This document shows, in pieces, positions 34,298 through 34,793 of a stretch of DNA of 34,793 nt. The translations under genes and the position numbers were made by a program. A model generated the notes under the pieces. It saw nothing but the letters and a program-made list of their open reading frames with translations, was not told the origin of the DNA and made no database searches. The DNA comes from Porticoccus sp. (GTDB taxonomy: Bacteria > Pseudomonadota > Gammaproteobacteria > Pseudomonadales > Porticoccaceae). The stretch spans positions 1 through 34,793 of the forward strand of contig JAJFKD010000085.1 of NCBI GenBank assembly GCA_021773405.1, in the 5' to 3' direction. Within the stretch, counting starts at the first letter, position 1. Each line of letters begins with the position of its first letter.

Positions 34298-34793
34298 CTA
34301 AGCAAAAGGATGGCGTAAAACAATCGTTTCAACACGATCTGGACCCGTTGAAATAATATCGACAGGTGTCATTAAAATTTCTTCAATTCGTGCAATATAT
34401 GCACGCGCATTGTCAGGAAGGTCATTCAAAGACTTGGCACCTACCGTTGATTCTGACCAACCCGGCATCTCTTCGTAGACTGGCACCAAGCCTTCATAAT
34501 CATCTGCATGGCTAGGAATACCCGCATCATTACCATTAGCATCGGTATAGCCAACACAAAGTTTAATGGCTTCAAGTCCATCAAGTACATCCAGTTTGGT
34601 AAGACAAATTCCAGAAACAGAATTAATCCGAATAGCCTGCTTCAAAGCGATAGCATCAAACCAACCACAACGACGCTCACGGCCTGTGGTGGCACCAAAT
34701 TCATGCCCTTTTTCACCCAAGTGCTGTCCTACATCGCAAAAAAGCTCTGTAGGGAATGGTCCGGAGCCAACACGGGTGGTGTAGGCCTTGGTA
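34298..34793 (-). CDS. purA: Adenylosuccinate synthetase, C-terminal part (5' end cut by window edge)
   Basis: Joins IMP and aspartate with GTP in AMP synthesis. About 165 C-terminal residues are visible, reading [38 protein letters not shown], the conserved [15 protein letters not shown] and [11 protein letters not shown] motifs, and the end [11 protein letters not shown]. No truncation at the C terminus. It is followed by the 18-bp dyad and then the nuo operon on the same strand. Confidence 0.97.
   Translation of the reverse strand, partial: TKAYTTRVGSGPFPTELFCDVGQHLGEKGHEFGATTGRERRCGWFDAIALKQAIRINSVSGICLTKLDVLDGLEAIKLCVGYTDANGNDAGIPSHADDYEGLVPVYEEMPGWSESTVGAKSLNDLPDNARAYIARIEEILMTPVDIISTGPDRVETIVLRHPFA

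Noticed and set aside
1-34793. CRISPR arrays, tRNA or rRNA genes and prophage genes
   Set aside because: No regularly spaced direct repeats, cloverleaf-like sequences, rRNA motifs or phage proteins were seen on either strand.

Overview
The window comes from a gammaproteobacterium, probably a Pseudomonas-related marine type (Cellvibrionales/Pseudomonadales-like). This is inferred from gene order (thrC-hom-dsbC-xerD, then rplS-trmD-rimM-rpsP-ffh-ypjD-CNNM/CorC protein, as I recall it from Pseudomonas), a fused nuoCD gene, and protein sequences close to that group. Base composition is moderate to slightly AT-rich. No rRNA, tRNA, CRISPR, prophage or complete insertion sequence was seen.

Layout. 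(1) 1-4954, minus strand: threonine branch genes thrC (cut by the window edge) and hom, then dsbC and xerD. (2) 4955-6260: an interruption holding two small unrecognised genes (a HEPN-like protein and a three-helix membrane protein) bounded by an 11-bp direct repeat, with possible integron attC-like structure. (3) 6261-10206, minus strand: translation and secretion genes rpsP-rimM-trmD-rplS ending in a strong terminator, plus ffh upstream. (4) 10459-15326: divergent ypjD and a CNNM/CorC-type gene, a DUF1289 gene, two unrelated Nudix hydrolases facing away from each other, a YqfO/NIF3-like gene and a conserved hypothetical membrane protein. (5) 15391-18074: ferrous iron uptake feoAB behind a promoter whose -10 lies inside a perfect 7-1-7 Fur box, with an FNR/Anr-like site upstream. 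(6) 18125-18529: a two-CBS protein. (7) 18641-33863, minus strand: the complete respiratory complex I operon nuoA-B-CD-E-F-G-H-I-J-K-L-M-N, mostly with start/stop overlaps. (8) 34298 to the end: the C-terminal part of purA.

How the genes work together: hom and thrC take aspartate semialdehyde to threonine. The nuo cluster encodes all 13 subunits of a proton-pumping NADH:quinone oxidoreductase, whose many Fe-S clusters create an iron demand met in part by the neighbouring feoAB. The rpsP operon and ffh cover ribosome proteins, rRNA/tRNA maturation and co-translational targeting.

Most of the window is conserved housekeeping DNA. The unusual signals are small: a 161-bp MITE-like element with about 39-bp imperfect terminal inverted repeats between nuoI and nuoJ; the xerD-rplS island; the dual Fur/FNR-type control region of feoAB; an 18-bp dyad between purA and nuoA; and a recurring habit of degenerate 12-18-bp tandem repeats at gene ends and in intergenic DNA (13685, 20087, 20194, 30383, 33896, and a two-unit example at 8470). 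I did not find a convincing new multi-gene system.
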